From: a bacterium
Lineage (GTDB): Bacteria; Cyanobacteriota; Vampirovibrionia; Gastranaerophilales; Gastranaerophilaceae
Reading direction: 5' to 3'
Length of the DNA stretch: 64,000 nt
Assembly (NCBI GenBank): GCA_017470815.1
Contig: JAFUXT010000007.1
Coordinates: 1-64,000 of the forward strand
This document shows positions 7,870-17,348 of this stretch, one piece after another. The notes beneath the pieces were generated by a model. It did not search any database, was not told the origin of the DNA, and worked only from the letters and a program-made list of their open reading frames with translations. Within the stretch, counting starts at the first letter, position 1; each line of letters begins with the position of its first letter. The position numbers and the translations under genes are program-made.

Positions 7870-9013
7870 AATCGTCTTCTTTTTTATAATTCTTTTTGGC
7901 TTTTGAATTGCGAACTCTTTCATTTTTCTTTTTTGTGCGTTTTGAAACTTTTTTGTAGGCATTATCAACCGATATTTTTGTAATCGGGTTACCTGTTCTG
8001 CGATCAAAAAATACAAGCCAAAAATCTCTGTTTAAATTATCAACAGAAAAAGAAACATCTGCAATAACCCTGTCACCAGGTTTTATTTGTCTGAACATCA
8101 ATTTGGTATTACCAAAAATTGACGGACTGAATTTTACACCGTAATCATTTTCAAGTGCCATATCAAAGCCTGACAAAGTCTTGTCTGTTGACATATTTGA
8201 AATCAGCAAAGACAAAGTTATTGTATTCGCATTGCCAAAGGGGTCTTTTTCATGCTTTACATTGTTTATATTTATATTTATACCCTTATAAATAATTTCT
8301 TCTTTTTTCAGGGCTTCTTCTTTATATACAGGCAAATCAACAGAGGTATTTATTTTGACTTTTATCTGGTCACCAGGAGCAATTAAAACTTCTCCGCCTT
8401 TTCTTATTAACGCGGCACCAAGCCCAACCGCACCGCCTATCGCCGCTCCTCCTGCAATTGTATAACCCTGAGAAGCAATAGCAGCCTCTAAACCAAGCCA
8501 TTGCAAAGCAAGCATACTGCCTACTGCACCGCCTGCAACAGTATAACCAACATCCTGCGCAACAATTTTTCCTGCTTCCGCAATCGGGTGAAGTTTTGTG
8601 CTCATTTTACCTTCTATCTCAATTTCACGTCCGTCAGGAGTAATAAGATAATCAAACGACAAATCCAAAGATGCCATTCTGCCAAGACGTTTGTTACCTT
8701 TTATCAAATCTATTTTCCCATGTGCTTTTGTCCCTTTGGGAATAATAATACCCTTATCACCGTAAACATCTGATGTTACTTCGGCAAAAAATTCATCCCC
8801 CTCCATTGAAACTGAAGAATCAAGTACCTGCGAAACCGTCATATTTATAACATCATGGCGGTCAAGTGTCTCGATTTTGCCTGTAAATAATTTTGAATAA
8901 TCTTCCTGATAATTCCCTGTCTCACTGACTGAACCCTTTAATGGCTCTTGTGCTAATGCGGTATTAAAGCCCAATATCGAAACTATTAAAATTGCGCTCA
9001 AAAATCTTCTCAT
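7850..9013 (-). CDS. Secreted protein with a TrbI/VirB10-like stretch
   Basis: 387 residues with a signal peptide (MRRFLSAILIVSILGFNTAL, probable cleavage after LAQ). Residues 70-220 recall the VirB10/TrbI C-terminal domain: IIIPKGTKAHGKID, a basic segment, YLITPDGREIEI, then a Gly/Ala-rich hairpin (VAGGAVGSMLALQWLG and GGAAIGGAVGLGAALI) and a proline/valine strand. The second half looks like a beta-sandwich (residues 240-345), and the tail is very basic. No other conjugation or T4SS gene is near, so an envelope protein with this fold is more likely than a true VirB10. The start has no Shine-Dalgarno and lies six bases after a perfect TATAAT. Confidence 0.55.
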   Translation of the reverse strand: MRRFLSAILIVSILGFNTALAQEPLKGSVSETGNYQEDYSKLFTGKIETLDRHDVINMTVSQVLDSSVSMEGDEFFAEVTSDVYGDKGIIIPKGTKAHGKIDLIKGNKRLGRMASLDLSFDYLITPDGREIEIEGKMSTKLHPIAEAGKIVAQDVGYTVAGGAVGSMLALQWLGLEAAIASQGYTIAGGAAIGGAVGLGAALIRKGGEVLIAPGDQIKVKINTSVDLPVYKEEALKKEEIIYKGINININNVKHEKDPFGNANTITLSLLISNMSTDKTLSGFDMALENDYGVKFSPSIFGNTKLMFRQIKPGDRVIADVSFSVDNLNRDFWLVFFDRRTGNPITKISVDNAYKKVSKRTKKKNERVRNSKAKKNYKKEDDFMQMDF

Positions 9014-9019
9014 ACAGCG

Positions 9020-9048
9020 ATTATATCCTATAAATTAACTTCGGGCAA
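9020..9048 (-). promoter_or_regulatory. Promoter placing transcription start at the ATG (leaderless)
   Basis: On the minus strand TTGCCC (9048-9043), a 17-base spacer and TATAAT (9025-9020) are followed by six bases (CGCTGT) and ATG at 9013. A start 6-7 bases after the -10 box falls on or beside the A of ATG, and there is no Shine-Dalgarno. It fits entirely in the 38-base gap after the GT2 gene. Confidence 0.65.
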
Positions 9049-9051
9049 ATA

Positions 9052-10623
9052 TCAGTTTTGCTCCTGATTTTCAGCGACTTCCTGTGCAAGTTGCTCAATA
9101 AAACTATTAATCTGTGCCGGCTCAAAACAGTTACAGGTGTTCCAAATAAGCGTTGTCGGGGGCTCGGACATCAACGGACTCGGATATTCATTGTGGCATT
9201 TACCTTTTAACATATTTGCAGAACCGTCAACCTGAGAACGAAATTTTGCACAACAACTGCAGATTTTTAATGTTAAACCATAATCATCCATCTTTGATTT
9301 GAGTTGCTGAAGCGCATAAATCATTCCCAAATGCGAGTCCGTTGTATATTTTTTGTTTTTATATATAAATCTGATTTTTGCAAGTCCTGATTCAGTTGAA
9401 ATAAATTCGAGTTTACATGGTCTTTCGCCAAGTTTTGTTATAACCGCAACATCTATCGTCAATTTATCCGCGTCTTTATCTGAACCTGACCAAATCTTTT
9501 TAAGAACATATCTCACCGGCGGGAAATTCTTTATGATATGACAAATTGAATACAAAGGATGAAATATCAGCATAACAATTTCTTTTTTAGTCATTTTGGC
9601 GTTTACAAGACTTAAAATGAAAACGCCCAATAAAACCACGGCAGAAATTATTACCGCATTCAGACTTATAATAAACTTATGATGAACGGCAAACAGAATT
9701 ATTGCAAGATAGGATAAGGTTATAAGCCAAAAATTCGGATTAAGTAAGGAACAAACTTGTTCAATAAACGGGAAATTCGGACTTAGAAGCCTTTTGTAAT
9801 TATCTTTGATAAGCGCAAATTTCTTTGTAAGACGAGGATTTTTAAATGTGCAGTCCTGACCGTAAACATAGGACTGAATATTCGGGTTATATACGCATTT
9901 GTGACCTGTTTCGGTAAGTTTAAGACTAAATTCAAGTTCACTGTTTATATCTTTAAAATTGAGTTGTTCAAATTCATCAATAACTTCTTTTTTCACTACA
10001 AACAACCCTGAATCAACAATCGTTGCAAGCCCGCACAAAGTTCTTGCCTGTTTGAAAAAGTTTGCTATATATTTTTTATAAACCGCTTTTATTTTATCAA
10101 CAATATCAAGATTTACCCTGCTTATATTGACTTCGCCTGTTACCGCATCATTTTTGTTTATGGCAACATTTGCAAGTGTTAGAAAATTAGAATCTACACG
10201 CCTTATTGCATCAATAAAAACATAAGCATCTATATCAGGATCATCTTTAATACTGTTTATAAGCATGGTTATTGCCTGAGATTTCCCCAAAGTTCCGACA
10301 TCCTGAATATTTAAAACATGAACAAATCTGTCATTTTCAAACATTTTTTCCGAGCCGTCATTACAATTATCAAGAACGGCATATACTTTAAAACTTCCCA
10401 AAGGGTAATCCTGCATCTTTAATTCGCTTATTAATTCTTCCAATCCTGCCTTGCTGTTATGTGCATAAATAATAACCGCAAGATTGTTCTTTACCGAATC
10501 ATAAAGAGAATATTTTTTCTCAAGTGCAAACAGTTTATCTTTAAGATTTCTGCAGGCAAGAATAAACATGTAAAAAGTATAAATTATTAAATATATGTAT
10601 AGAACGAATAAAATATATTTCAT
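9052..10623 (-). CDS. Membrane glycosyltransferase family 2 protein with Cys-rich tail
   Basis: 523 residues from ATG 10623, chosen because GAGAGGA precedes it; an upstream start at 10659 would add a 12-residue leader. One N-terminal membrane helix is followed by a GT-A glycosyltransferase domain (LAVIIYAHNSKAGLEELISE, VYAVLDNCNDGS, YVFIDAIRRV, ELEFSLKLTETGHKCVYNP). Two membrane helices follow at roughly residues 280-335. The expected DxD metal motif reads IDAIRR, so metal binding may be altered. The last 120 residues hold a cysteine-rich domain (ICSCCAKF, GKCHNEYPS, NTCNCF) not typical of GT2 enzymes. The substrate is unknown; envelope polysaccharide is likely. Confidence 0.75.
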   Translation of the reverse strand: MKYILFVLYIYLIIYTFYMFILACRNLKDKLFALEKKYSLYDSVKNNLAVIIYAHNSKAGLEELISELKMQDYPLGSFKVYAVLDNCNDGSEKMFENDRFVHVLNIQDVGTLGKSQAITMLINSIKDDPDIDAYVFIDAIRRVDSNFLTLANVAINKNDAVTGEVNISRVNLDIVDKIKAVYKKYIANFFKQARTLCGLATIVDSGLFVVKKEVIDEFEQLNFKDINSELEFSLKLTETGHKCVYNPNIQSYVYGQDCTFKNPRLTKKFALIKDNYKRLLSPNFPFIEQVCSLLNPNFWLITLSYLAIILFAVHHKFIISLNAVIISAVVLLGVFILSLVNAKMTKKEIVMLIFHPLYSICHIIKNFPPVRYVLKKIWSGSDKDADKLTIDVAVITKLGERPCKLEFISTESGLAKIRFIYKNKKYTTDSHLGMIYALQQLKSKMDDYGLTLKICSCCAKFRSQVDGSANMLKGKCHNEYPSPLMSEPPTTLIWNTCNCFEPAQINSFIEQLAQEVAENQEQN

Positions 10624-10701
10624 AATATCCTCTCTATCAATAAATTTTAATAAAAACACAACAAAATTTCAAATAGAGCAATTTTATAACTTCTCGTAAT
10701 G

Positions 10702-11442
10702 TTATTTATGGTTCACGCCGTAACCAAACATTGCAAAATCATATTTTACGGGATCATCAGGACAGAATTCTCTCAATTTATCCGTTAATTCTTCAACTGC
10801 CTTAAAATCATTAGCCTTACGGGTCAAAAGTCCCATTTGTCGTGAAATTCTGCCCACATGGACATCTAACGGAATATAAAGTTCCGACGGTTTCATAAAC
10901 TTCCATATACCGACATCAACACTTGATTTTCTGACCATCCACCTTAAATACATACACATTCGTTTCATTGCACCGTTATTACGGGGGTTTGGTATCATGT
11001 GATAAAATCCTTGTCCGACAGATTTATCCGCTCTTGCATAAAAATAATCAACAACAGTTTCAAACATTTTACCCTGTTGGTGCCCGTAGTTAAAAAGTTC
11101 TTCAAGACCATCTGTCGTGCGGTATAATTCTTTTAAAATTTTAAATATGGAAATAAAATCGACAGGTTTCCCAAAACGATAATTAAAATCACCTATCAAC
11201 TCCGGTTCAAAATTTAATATAAAATTCAGCGGTTCATTGTGGGCAATATTGATAAACAAATCATCAAGTTTTTTTATAAACTGAACTCTGCTCCCATAGG
11301 CAAGTAATGATGCTATAAAACCTGCAAGTTCCACATCTTTTTTATTTTTAAATCTGTGAATAAACTGAACAGGATCATCTTTTATAAAATCTTTGTTTTC
11401 ATATTTTAAAACAAGACTGTCAAGTTCTGATTTTGTAATCAT
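10702..11442 (-). CDS. TIGR02757 family protein (DUF2400)
   Basis: 246 residues matching the TIGR02757 family throughout: DPVQFIHRFKNKKDVELAGF near the start, ALAYGSR-like LLAYGSRVQF, MRWMVRK-like RWMVRKSSVDVGIW, and the end LDVHVGRISRQMGLL and DPVKYDFAMFGYGV. The family is widespread, cytoplasmic and uncharacterised. Its C-terminal half resembles helix-hairpin-helix DNA glycosylases, so a nucleic-acid role is possible but unproven. The ATG comes two bases after the stop of the upstream TPR gene, so they form an operon. Confidence 0.88.
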   Translation of the reverse strand: MITKSELDSLVLKYENKDFIKDDPVQFIHRFKNKKDVELAGFIASLLAYGSRVQFIKKLDDLFINIAHNEPLNFILNFEPELIGDFNYRFGKPVDFISIFKILKELYRTTDGLEELFNYGHQQGKMFETVVDYFYARADKSVGQGFYHMIPNPRNNGAMKRMCMYLRWMVRKSSVDVGIWKFMKPSELYIPLDVHVGRISRQMGLLTRKANDFKAVEELTDKLREFCPDDPVKYDFAMFGYGVNHK

Positions 11443-11444
11443 AT

Positions 11445-13217
11445 TTAAGAAATCTCTCTTATAAGTTCCTGTGCTTCTTCACATTCAGGGAAAGTATCCA
11501 CAATTTTGTCAAGATATTCAAGTGCATTATCAATTTCTTTCAACTCAATACAACATTTTGCAATATTTAACAGAGTATTGATATTGAGCGGCGATTTTTC
11601 AAGCATATTATTAAAAATAGTTTTTGCCTGTTTAAAATCTTTCAGATTAAAATAACAAAGAGCGAGCAAATTTTGTGTTTCAGGCATTTGTTCCATCTCA
11701 AAAGACTTGATAAGATAATCCTTAGCGCGTTCAAAATCATCAGAAAGAAAATAAATTCTGCCTGCAATAAAAAATAAAAATGCTGATGCAGGAGATTTTT
11801 TAATGGCACTGACAATTTGTTCTAATGCTGTATCAATTTGTTTTAAATGAGTTTTATTTAATGCGGAAAATGCAAGAGCATTTGCATCTTCAGGTCTCAA
11901 TTCGAGAGCTTTTTGATACATTTCATCCGCTTTTTCAAAATCAGAAGTTGCATGAAAATAATTTGCATATTCAATAACTATTGAGAAATCATCACTTGCT
12001 ATATCATAAGCCTTTTCAAATTCGTCTTTTGCATAATCAAAAAGCCTTTTATTCAGGTAAATTACGGCTAAATCCTTATGCGCTTTTGCAAAATCAGGTT
12101 TAAGTTTGCATACTTTTTTGAGCATATTTTCTGCCCTGTCCGTATCTCCTGTTTTTATGCAAAGCATTGCAAGTTCATAATACGGCATATAATCCGTACC
12201 GCCGTGCTTAATAATTCTTTCATAAATTTCTTTGGCTTTAGAAATTTGTCCTGTCAAAATATAAATTGAGGCAAGTTTTTTCAGAATATTAACGGATTTT
12301 GGGCTCATCATACTTAACTGAATAAGTATAGATATTGATGCTTCATACTCTCCGATAATCTGCAGACAACTTGCAAGATTGAATTTGTAAGTCGTTTTTT
12401 GCGGATACACGGCAGAAAGATATTTATAGTGTTCAATCGCTTCGTGTATTCTATTTGCTTTAACCTCAGATATTGCCCACGCTATAATATAACTGTCATC
12501 ATCAGGTTCAAGTTCGTGTGCTTTTTGGAAATATTCACATGCTTTTTCGTGTTCATCCTGCATTTGTAAAATTGATGCAATATTAAAATATGCAAGAGAA
12601 TCTGTCGGTTCAAGTTCAATTGATTTTTCGTAAGTTTCTTTGGCAAGGTCAAGTTTACCTGTTGTAAGATATGCCGTACCCAAATTGTTATATAACTGGA
12701 CATTCCCAGAGTCCAATTCAATTGCTTTTTCAATATATTTTATACTTCCGTCAAAATCCTGTGCCGCCATACAGGCAGTTCCTGCTATATAATAAAATGC
12801 ATAATCATCTTTATCGGCATATTTAAGTCCTTGTTCAACATATTCTAACGCTTTTTTAGGTTCTTGCGCTTTAATCTGAACTATTGCCATACTTTTATAT
12901 ACATCCACATATTCGGGGCGAAGTTTTATTACGGTATTATACGCATGTTTTGCCTCTATAAGTTGTCCCAAATTATCATAACAGCAACCTAAATAATACC
13001 AGCATATTGCATCATCCTGTTTATACTTGATAATATCTTCAAGTATTTTTCTTGCGTCTTCATAATTTTCTACATTAACTTCACACAACGCAACCAATTT
13101 TAAAGCATCTACATCCTTTTCATTTTCGGTAATTATACCAGACAAAAGTTCTTTTGCTTTTGCATATTCACCTTTTTCTATAAGGTTGTATATTTTATCA
13201 ATTTCTTTTTCTTCCAT
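11445..13217 (-). CDS. Large tetratricopeptide-repeat protein
   Basis: 590 residues consisting of about 16 TPR units from end to end (for example ALKLVALCEVNVENYEDARK, AICWYYLGCCYDNLGQLIEA, AYLTTGKLDLAKETYEKSIE). There is no signal peptide or membrane segment and no other domain, so it is a cytoplasmic superhelical scaffold with unknown partners. A perfect TATAAT lies nine bases before ATG and there is no obvious Shine-Dalgarno, implying a leader of only two or three bases. It is 16 bp downstream of the SDR gene, so it may also be read from the pilus operon. Confidence 0.85.
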   Translation of the reverse strand: MEEKEIDKIYNLIEKGEYAKAKELLSGIITENEKDVDALKLVALCEVNVENYEDARKILEDIIKYKQDDAICWYYLGCCYDNLGQLIEAKHAYNTVIKLRPEYVDVYKSMAIVQIKAQEPKKALEYVEQGLKYADKDDYAFYYIAGTACMAAQDFDGSIKYIEKAIELDSGNVQLYNNLGTAYLTTGKLDLAKETYEKSIELEPTDSLAYFNIASILQMQDEHEKACEYFQKAHELEPDDDSYIIAWAISEVKANRIHEAIEHYKYLSAVYPQKTTYKFNLASCLQIIGEYEASISILIQLSMMSPKSVNILKKLASIYILTGQISKAKEIYERIIKHGGTDYMPYYELAMLCIKTGDTDRAENMLKKVCKLKPDFAKAHKDLAVIYLNKRLFDYAKDEFEKAYDIASDDFSIVIEYANYFHATSDFEKADEMYQKALELRPEDANALAFSALNKTHLKQIDTALEQIVSAIKKSPASAFLFFIAGRIYFLSDDFERAKDYLIKSFEMEQMPETQNLLALCYFNLKDFKQAKTIFNNMLEKSPLNINTLLNIAKCCIELKEIDNALEYLDKIVDTFPECEEAQELIREIS

Positions 13218-13232
13218 AACAAAAATATTATA

Positions 13233-14051
13233 TCACAAGTCCATTCGGTATTTCATTCCGAATTTTATAATTTTATTAATTACTCCCTGAGGTAAAAGCG
13301 ACATAACCTTAGCAAATTTTGCATCATTTCCGACTATATAGGAAGATTTCGGATTTTTTAAACCGTCAATTTTAACAATTAAATCCGCAACTTTTGAAAC
13401 AGGCAAACCTTTCTTAGTATTTTTCAGCGCATTATTTTTTACAAAATCAAGTTCTTTTTCATACCCCACACAATTTTCAAGATATTCAAGATTGGCATTA
13501 ACAGATTTTTCCCAGATAGGAGTTGCGATAACACCTGGCTTTACGGAAACAACCTTTATATTTTTATGATTTTCAAGTTCAAGAGCGTTAAAAAATATGT
13601 CTAATGCTCGTTTTGATGCACAATAAGGGCTTATAAACGGAAAATTCCCAAAACTTGACATTGAACTTACATTTATGATTTTAGAGTTTTGTAAAATATT
13701 CATAAGATTTTGAGTTAACTCAATATGGGAAAAGGTATTAACATCAAATTGTTCTCTGAGCCTGTCTGTATCTATTTTTTCTATCGGACCTGCAACTACG
13801 CTTCCTGCAACATTTACCACAGTATCAATATGATTAGTCCGCTCCTTTATACTATTACAAGCATTAATAATAGATTTTTTATCTGTCATATCAATATAAA
13901 AATATTTCACATTTGCAGGAATTTCAGAAGGTAATTTTTTATCGTTGCGATATCCGGCAAAAATAAAATTCTCACTATTTAAGGACAACTTTTCCAAAAC
14001 AGCTTTGCCTATCCCTGATGTTGAGCCTGTAATAACGTAAGTTTTTGCCAT
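13233..14051 (-). CDS. Short-chain dehydrogenase/reductase
   Basis: NAD(P)-dependent oxidoreductase of the classical SDR family. From ATG 14051 it is 272 residues: nucleotide-binding TGSTSGIG at residues 8-15, NVAGS for the NNAG motif, active-site serine in INVSSMSSFG, and catalytic YCASK. The C-terminus is hydrophobic and basic, as in SDR300-type enzymes acting on lipids or sterol-like substrates; the substrate cannot be read from sequence. A longer frame starting at 14123 is rejected because it would lie inside pilC and lack a natural SDR start. The ATG follows the pilC stop by one base, so it is the last gene of the pilus operon. Confidence 0.87.
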   Translation of the reverse strand: MAKTYVITGSTSGIGKAVLEKLSLNSENFIFAGYRNDKKLPSEIPANVKYFYIDMTDKKSIINACNSIKERTNHIDTVVNVAGSVVAGPIEKIDTDRLREQFDVNTFSHIELTQNLMNILQNSKIINVSSMSSFGNFPFISPYCASKRALDIFFNALELENHKNIKVVSVKPGVIATPIWEKSVNANLEYLENCVGYEKELDFVKNNALKNTKKGLPVSKVADLIVKIDGLKNPKSSYIVGNDAKFAKVMSLLPQGVINKIIKFGMKYRMDL

Positions 14052-14052
14052 A

Positions 14053-15276
14053 TTACATACCCATGTAAGAAGCAAACAACGGCAAATATAAAGCAGATGC
14101 CAAAATAAGTACAATAGTACCAATTACAACAAGCATTATCGGTTCAATCATTTTTGTCATCATATCAATAATATTATCAAGAGCCTTATCAATATAACTT
14201 ACTGCCTGCCCAAGCATATCACCTAAACGTCCTGATTGCTCCCCTGTTGCAATCATAAACAAAATCATCTTAGGCATTGTTCTTGTTGCTCTTAATGCCG
14301 CAGACAAATGCTGACCTTGTTGAATTTTAACCGTGGCTTCTTCAACTCTTTTTTCCAATGTATGATTTGTTAACGTCATATTCGCAAGATACAAACATTC
14401 TAAAATCGGAACACCTGCATCATAAGCAACCTGCATGACTGCCATAAAATTTGCGAAATTTGAGAACTGAATAAGTTTTGACAAAACAGGTATTTTTAGG
14501 ACATATTCGTCAATTTTCCACTTACTCGGTTTCCACTTGAAAAGGAAATTTATCCCAAAAATTGCGGCAGCAAAACCAATAGGAATAAAATACCAATTTT
14601 TCTTCAATGCAATACCCATTTCCATTAGCACTCTGGTAATCCAAGGAAGTTGCATACCCATTTGATCAAACATATCTTTAAATACAGGGAATACAAATAC
14701 AAGCATGACTATAACAATAAATACTGCCAAAAAAATGACAAACGCAGGATACATAAGTGTTCCTATAACTTTTGTTCTGATATTTGCCTGTTTATTTAAA
14801 AGTTCAAGCAAACGATCAAGAGTTTTTTCAAGTTCACCGGCATCTTCCCCAGTTTTTACAAGACCGATATAAACATGACCAAACTGCTCGGGATATTTTG
14901 CAATGGTTCCTGCAAAAGTACCACCGTTCATAATTTGTTTTCTTAATTCCGCTGCGACCTGACGCATCTTTAATTTTGCCGCATCATTTTCAATAAACAA
15001 AAGAGATTCAATAATCGGAATACCTGCAGCAGCAAGAATTTGCAGTGTAGAAGTAAAATCTATCTGTTCTGACAAACCCATTTTTGGCATTTTTACAAGT
15101 GCTTTTTTAGCACCTTTAGCCTTTTTTACCGGAGCATTATCTTCTATAATTGAGGTTGGCGTATAACCCATAGAACGAATCTCGGTACGTGCTTCACGCA
15201 AATTAGATGCTTCAACTTGCCCTTTGACAATATCGCTTGTTCCATTTTTATATGCGGTATAATTATATCTTGTCAT
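14053..15276 (-). CDS. pilC: Type IV pilus/type II secretion inner-membrane platform protein
   Basis: 407 residues of the GspF/PilC family. An N-terminal segment (YKNGTSDIVKGQVEASNLRE) is followed by two cytoplasmic GspF domains (starting LSEQIDFTSTLQILAAAGIP and FSNFANFMAVMQVAYDAGVP), with membrane helices near residues 170-230 and a last one at the C-terminus. It anchors the assembly ATPase to the membrane and helps polymerise pilins. The start lies one base after the pilB stop (TAGTATG), so the two are translationally coupled. Confidence 0.93.
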   Translation of the reverse strand: MTRYNYTAYKNGTSDIVKGQVEASNLREARTEIRSMGYTPTSIIEDNAPVKKAKGAKKALVKMPKMGLSEQIDFTSTLQILAAAGIPIIESLLFIENDAAKLKMRQVAAELRKQIMNGGTFAGTIAKYPEQFGHVYIGLVKTGEDAGELEKTLDRLLELLNKQANIRTKVIGTLMYPAFVIFLAVFIVIVMLVFVFPVFKDMFDQMGMQLPWITRVLMEMGIALKKNWYFIPIGFAAAIFGINFLFKWKPSKWKIDEYVLKIPVLSKLIQFSNFANFMAVMQVAYDAGVPILECLYLANMTLTNHTLEKRVEEATVKIQQGQHLSAALRATRTMPKMILFMIATGEQSGRLGDMLGQAVSYIDKALDNIIDMMTKMIEPIMLVVIGTIVLILASALYLPLFASYMGM

Positions 15277-15277
15277 A

Positions 15278-17326
15278 CTATTCGCCTGCCAAACCTAAAA
15301 CTCTGACAAATTCACTTATCGTTGTGTGCCCCTGAAGAATATGAGACAAACAAGAATTGTTTAAGGTATTCATACCATGATCCACCGCACATTCCTCAAT
15401 TTCCAAATCGTGGGCTCCCTGTGCAATAAGTTTTTTAATTTCCTTGGTTATCGGCATAATTTCATAAATACCCAAACGCCCTCTATATCCCGTAAAATTG
15501 CAATGATTACAACCGGTTGCTCTATAAATCGGTGTTTTCATTAATTTATCAATTTCATCCTCATCAAGAGTGACCTTCATTGCTTCTTCTCTTGAACAAT
15601 GGTATTCCGTTTTGCAGTCATCACACAATCTTCTTACAAGACGCTGTGCTATTACGCCTGATAATGTTGAGGATACCAAATAATCTTTTGCACCCATTTC
15701 AATCAGACGAGTAACGGTTGCTGCAGCGGAATTTGTGTGAACCGTACTTAATACAAGGTGACCTGTCAAAGCGGCGGAAATCGCCGTTTCTAATGTTTCA
15801 TAGTCACGAATTTCACCGATTAATATAATATCAGGGTCCTGACGCAAAATAGCCCTCATACAAGAAGCAAAGGTTATTCCTGCCTTTACATTAACCTGAG
15901 ATTGGTTTATTCCGTCAAGTTTAATTTCTATCGGATCCTCAATTGTAGTAATATTAACGGATTCATCATTCAAACTTTTTAGAATAGAGTATAGTGTCGT
16001 CGTTTTACCTGAACCTGTAGGACCTGATGTTAAAATAATACCGTTCGGACAAGATACCATTTTTGTAATTTCATCCAGGTCATTTGAATTCGCACCGACA
16101 AGTTTGATTTGCTTATCTTCCGATTTCAAACTGACTGCAGGGGCTAAAATACGGATTACAACCTTTTCTTTTCCGGAAACCGGTAAGGTATTGATACGAA
16201 AATCGTAATTCATATCTTTATACGGAATAGTAAAAGTACCATCCTGAGGTCGTCTTTGTTCTGCGATGTTCATTCTTGACATAACTTTAAAACGGGTAAT
16301 AACAGAAGATTCTGCCTTATCCGGAATATCAAGAGTTTTCTGAAGAATACCATCTTTTCTGTAACGCACAATATATCCGTTCATTCTTGGCTCTATATGA
16401 ATATCGGAAACTTTGTTATCAATAGCGTTTGTAATAATCTGATTAACAAATTTAGCAACTGTACCTGTTGAATCAAGAAGTTCTGCATCAAGTTGATCAG
16501 ATAAACTTGCTTCCGTCTCTGATTCAATTGTTTCAGTCTTAATTTGTTCAAGTATTCTTTCAGTCTGCTTCTTTCTTTTTGAGAAAAACACTTCTAATGA
16601 GTTGTTAAACTCATAATGAGTCATCAAAAGTTGGCGGGGATTTTGTCCTGTTATATAAATAATTGCCTTTAAAATATCTTGTTTTAGCGGCTTTAATACT
16701 CCAACGGTCAAAACCCTTCCGTCTGATGATATAGGTATAACGGAATTTGTACGGATAAAATCCTCAGGGAGAATATTGATAAAATTCTTTTGTTCCTGCA
16801 ATTGCTCTGAAGATACAAGTTTATAACCTGTCTGTTCACCTAATGTTGCTTTTAAATCAGAAAGGGTAATATATCCCATTTCATACAAGGTAGAACCGAT
16901 AGGCGCATTTGAGCGTTTTGATTCAGCAAGAGCGTCGTCTAATTGTTCCTTAGTAATCAATCCCTTTTTAACAAACAATTCACCTAACATACCACCGACA
17001 GGTTCAGATACCATTACAGGAGCATCTTTCTTTTGAGGAACTTTTGGTAAATCTTCTTCTATCTTTTTTTCTTCAACAAAACCACTTAATAATTCGTGTA
17101 AATCATCATCTCCGCCAACGGGCATAAACCTTATAGGATTAGGATAATATCTCTTTAATAACTGACTTATCCTATCCATATTAGATTTTTTTGAAACAGC
17201 AACGAACAACTGACCCTGACGAATACTGACGGGCACAAATTTCATTTTGTTCATCGCATTTTTGTCAACTTTGTCAATTATGGTTTTATCTATACTGTTT
17301 TTTATTCTTGAAATAACTTCGTTCAT
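15278..17326 (-). CDS. pilB: Type IV pilus assembly ATPase PilB/GspE
   Basis: 682 residues. N-terminal MshEN-type domains (GGMLGELFVKKGLITKEQLD, SSEQLQEQ) can bind c-di-GMP in relatives. The C-terminal ATPase carries Walker A GPTGSGKTTTLYS, the Asp box IEDPIE, Walker B DPDIILIGEIRD and the His box TGHLVLSTVHTNSA. A tetracysteine zinc site is formed by CDDC and CNHC on either side of a helical hairpin. It powers pilin polymerisation at the inner membrane. No retraction ATPase pilT is in the window. No Shine-Dalgarno is obvious at ATG 17326, which follows the secretin gene by 22 bp. Confidence 0.95.
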   Translation of the reverse strand: MNEVISRIKNSIDKTIIDKVDKNAMNKMKFVPVSIRQGQLFVAVSKKSNMDRISQLLKRYYPNPIRFMPVGGDDDLHELLSGFVEEKKIEEDLPKVPQKKDAPVMVSEPVGGMLGELFVKKGLITKEQLDDALAESKRSNAPIGSTLYEMGYITLSDLKATLGEQTGYKLVSSEQLQEQKNFINILPEDFIRTNSVIPISSDGRVLTVGVLKPLKQDILKAIIYITGQNPRQLLMTHYEFNNSLEVFFSKRKKQTERILEQIKTETIESETEASLSDQLDAELLDSTGTVAKFVNQIITNAIDNKVSDIHIEPRMNGYIVRYRKDGILQKTLDIPDKAESSVITRFKVMSRMNIAEQRRPQDGTFTIPYKDMNYDFRINTLPVSGKEKVVIRILAPAVSLKSEDKQIKLVGANSNDLDEITKMVSCPNGIILTSGPTGSGKTTTLYSILKSLNDESVNITTIEDPIEIKLDGINQSQVNVKAGITFASCMRAILRQDPDIILIGEIRDYETLETAISAALTGHLVLSTVHTNSAAATVTRLIEMGAKDYLVSSTLSGVIAQRLVRRLCDDCKTEYHCSREEAMKVTLDEDEIDKLMKTPIYRATGCNHCNFTGYRGRLGIYEIMPITKEIKKLIAQGAHDLEIEECAVDHGMNTLNNSCLSHILQGHTTISEFVRVLGLAGE

Positions 17327-17348
17327 TGATTTTTATATGGCTGAACAA

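Noticed and set aside
7850-9013. A conjugative or type IV secretion system, based on the VirB10-like stretch
   Set aside because: No VirB4, VirB11, VirD4, relaxase or other T4SS gene is present in the window.
13233-14123. Longer SDR start at 14123 with an apparent hydrophobic leader
   Set aside because: The extra 24 residues are read from the 3' end of pilC in another frame; the Rossmann motif starts normally after ATG 14051.
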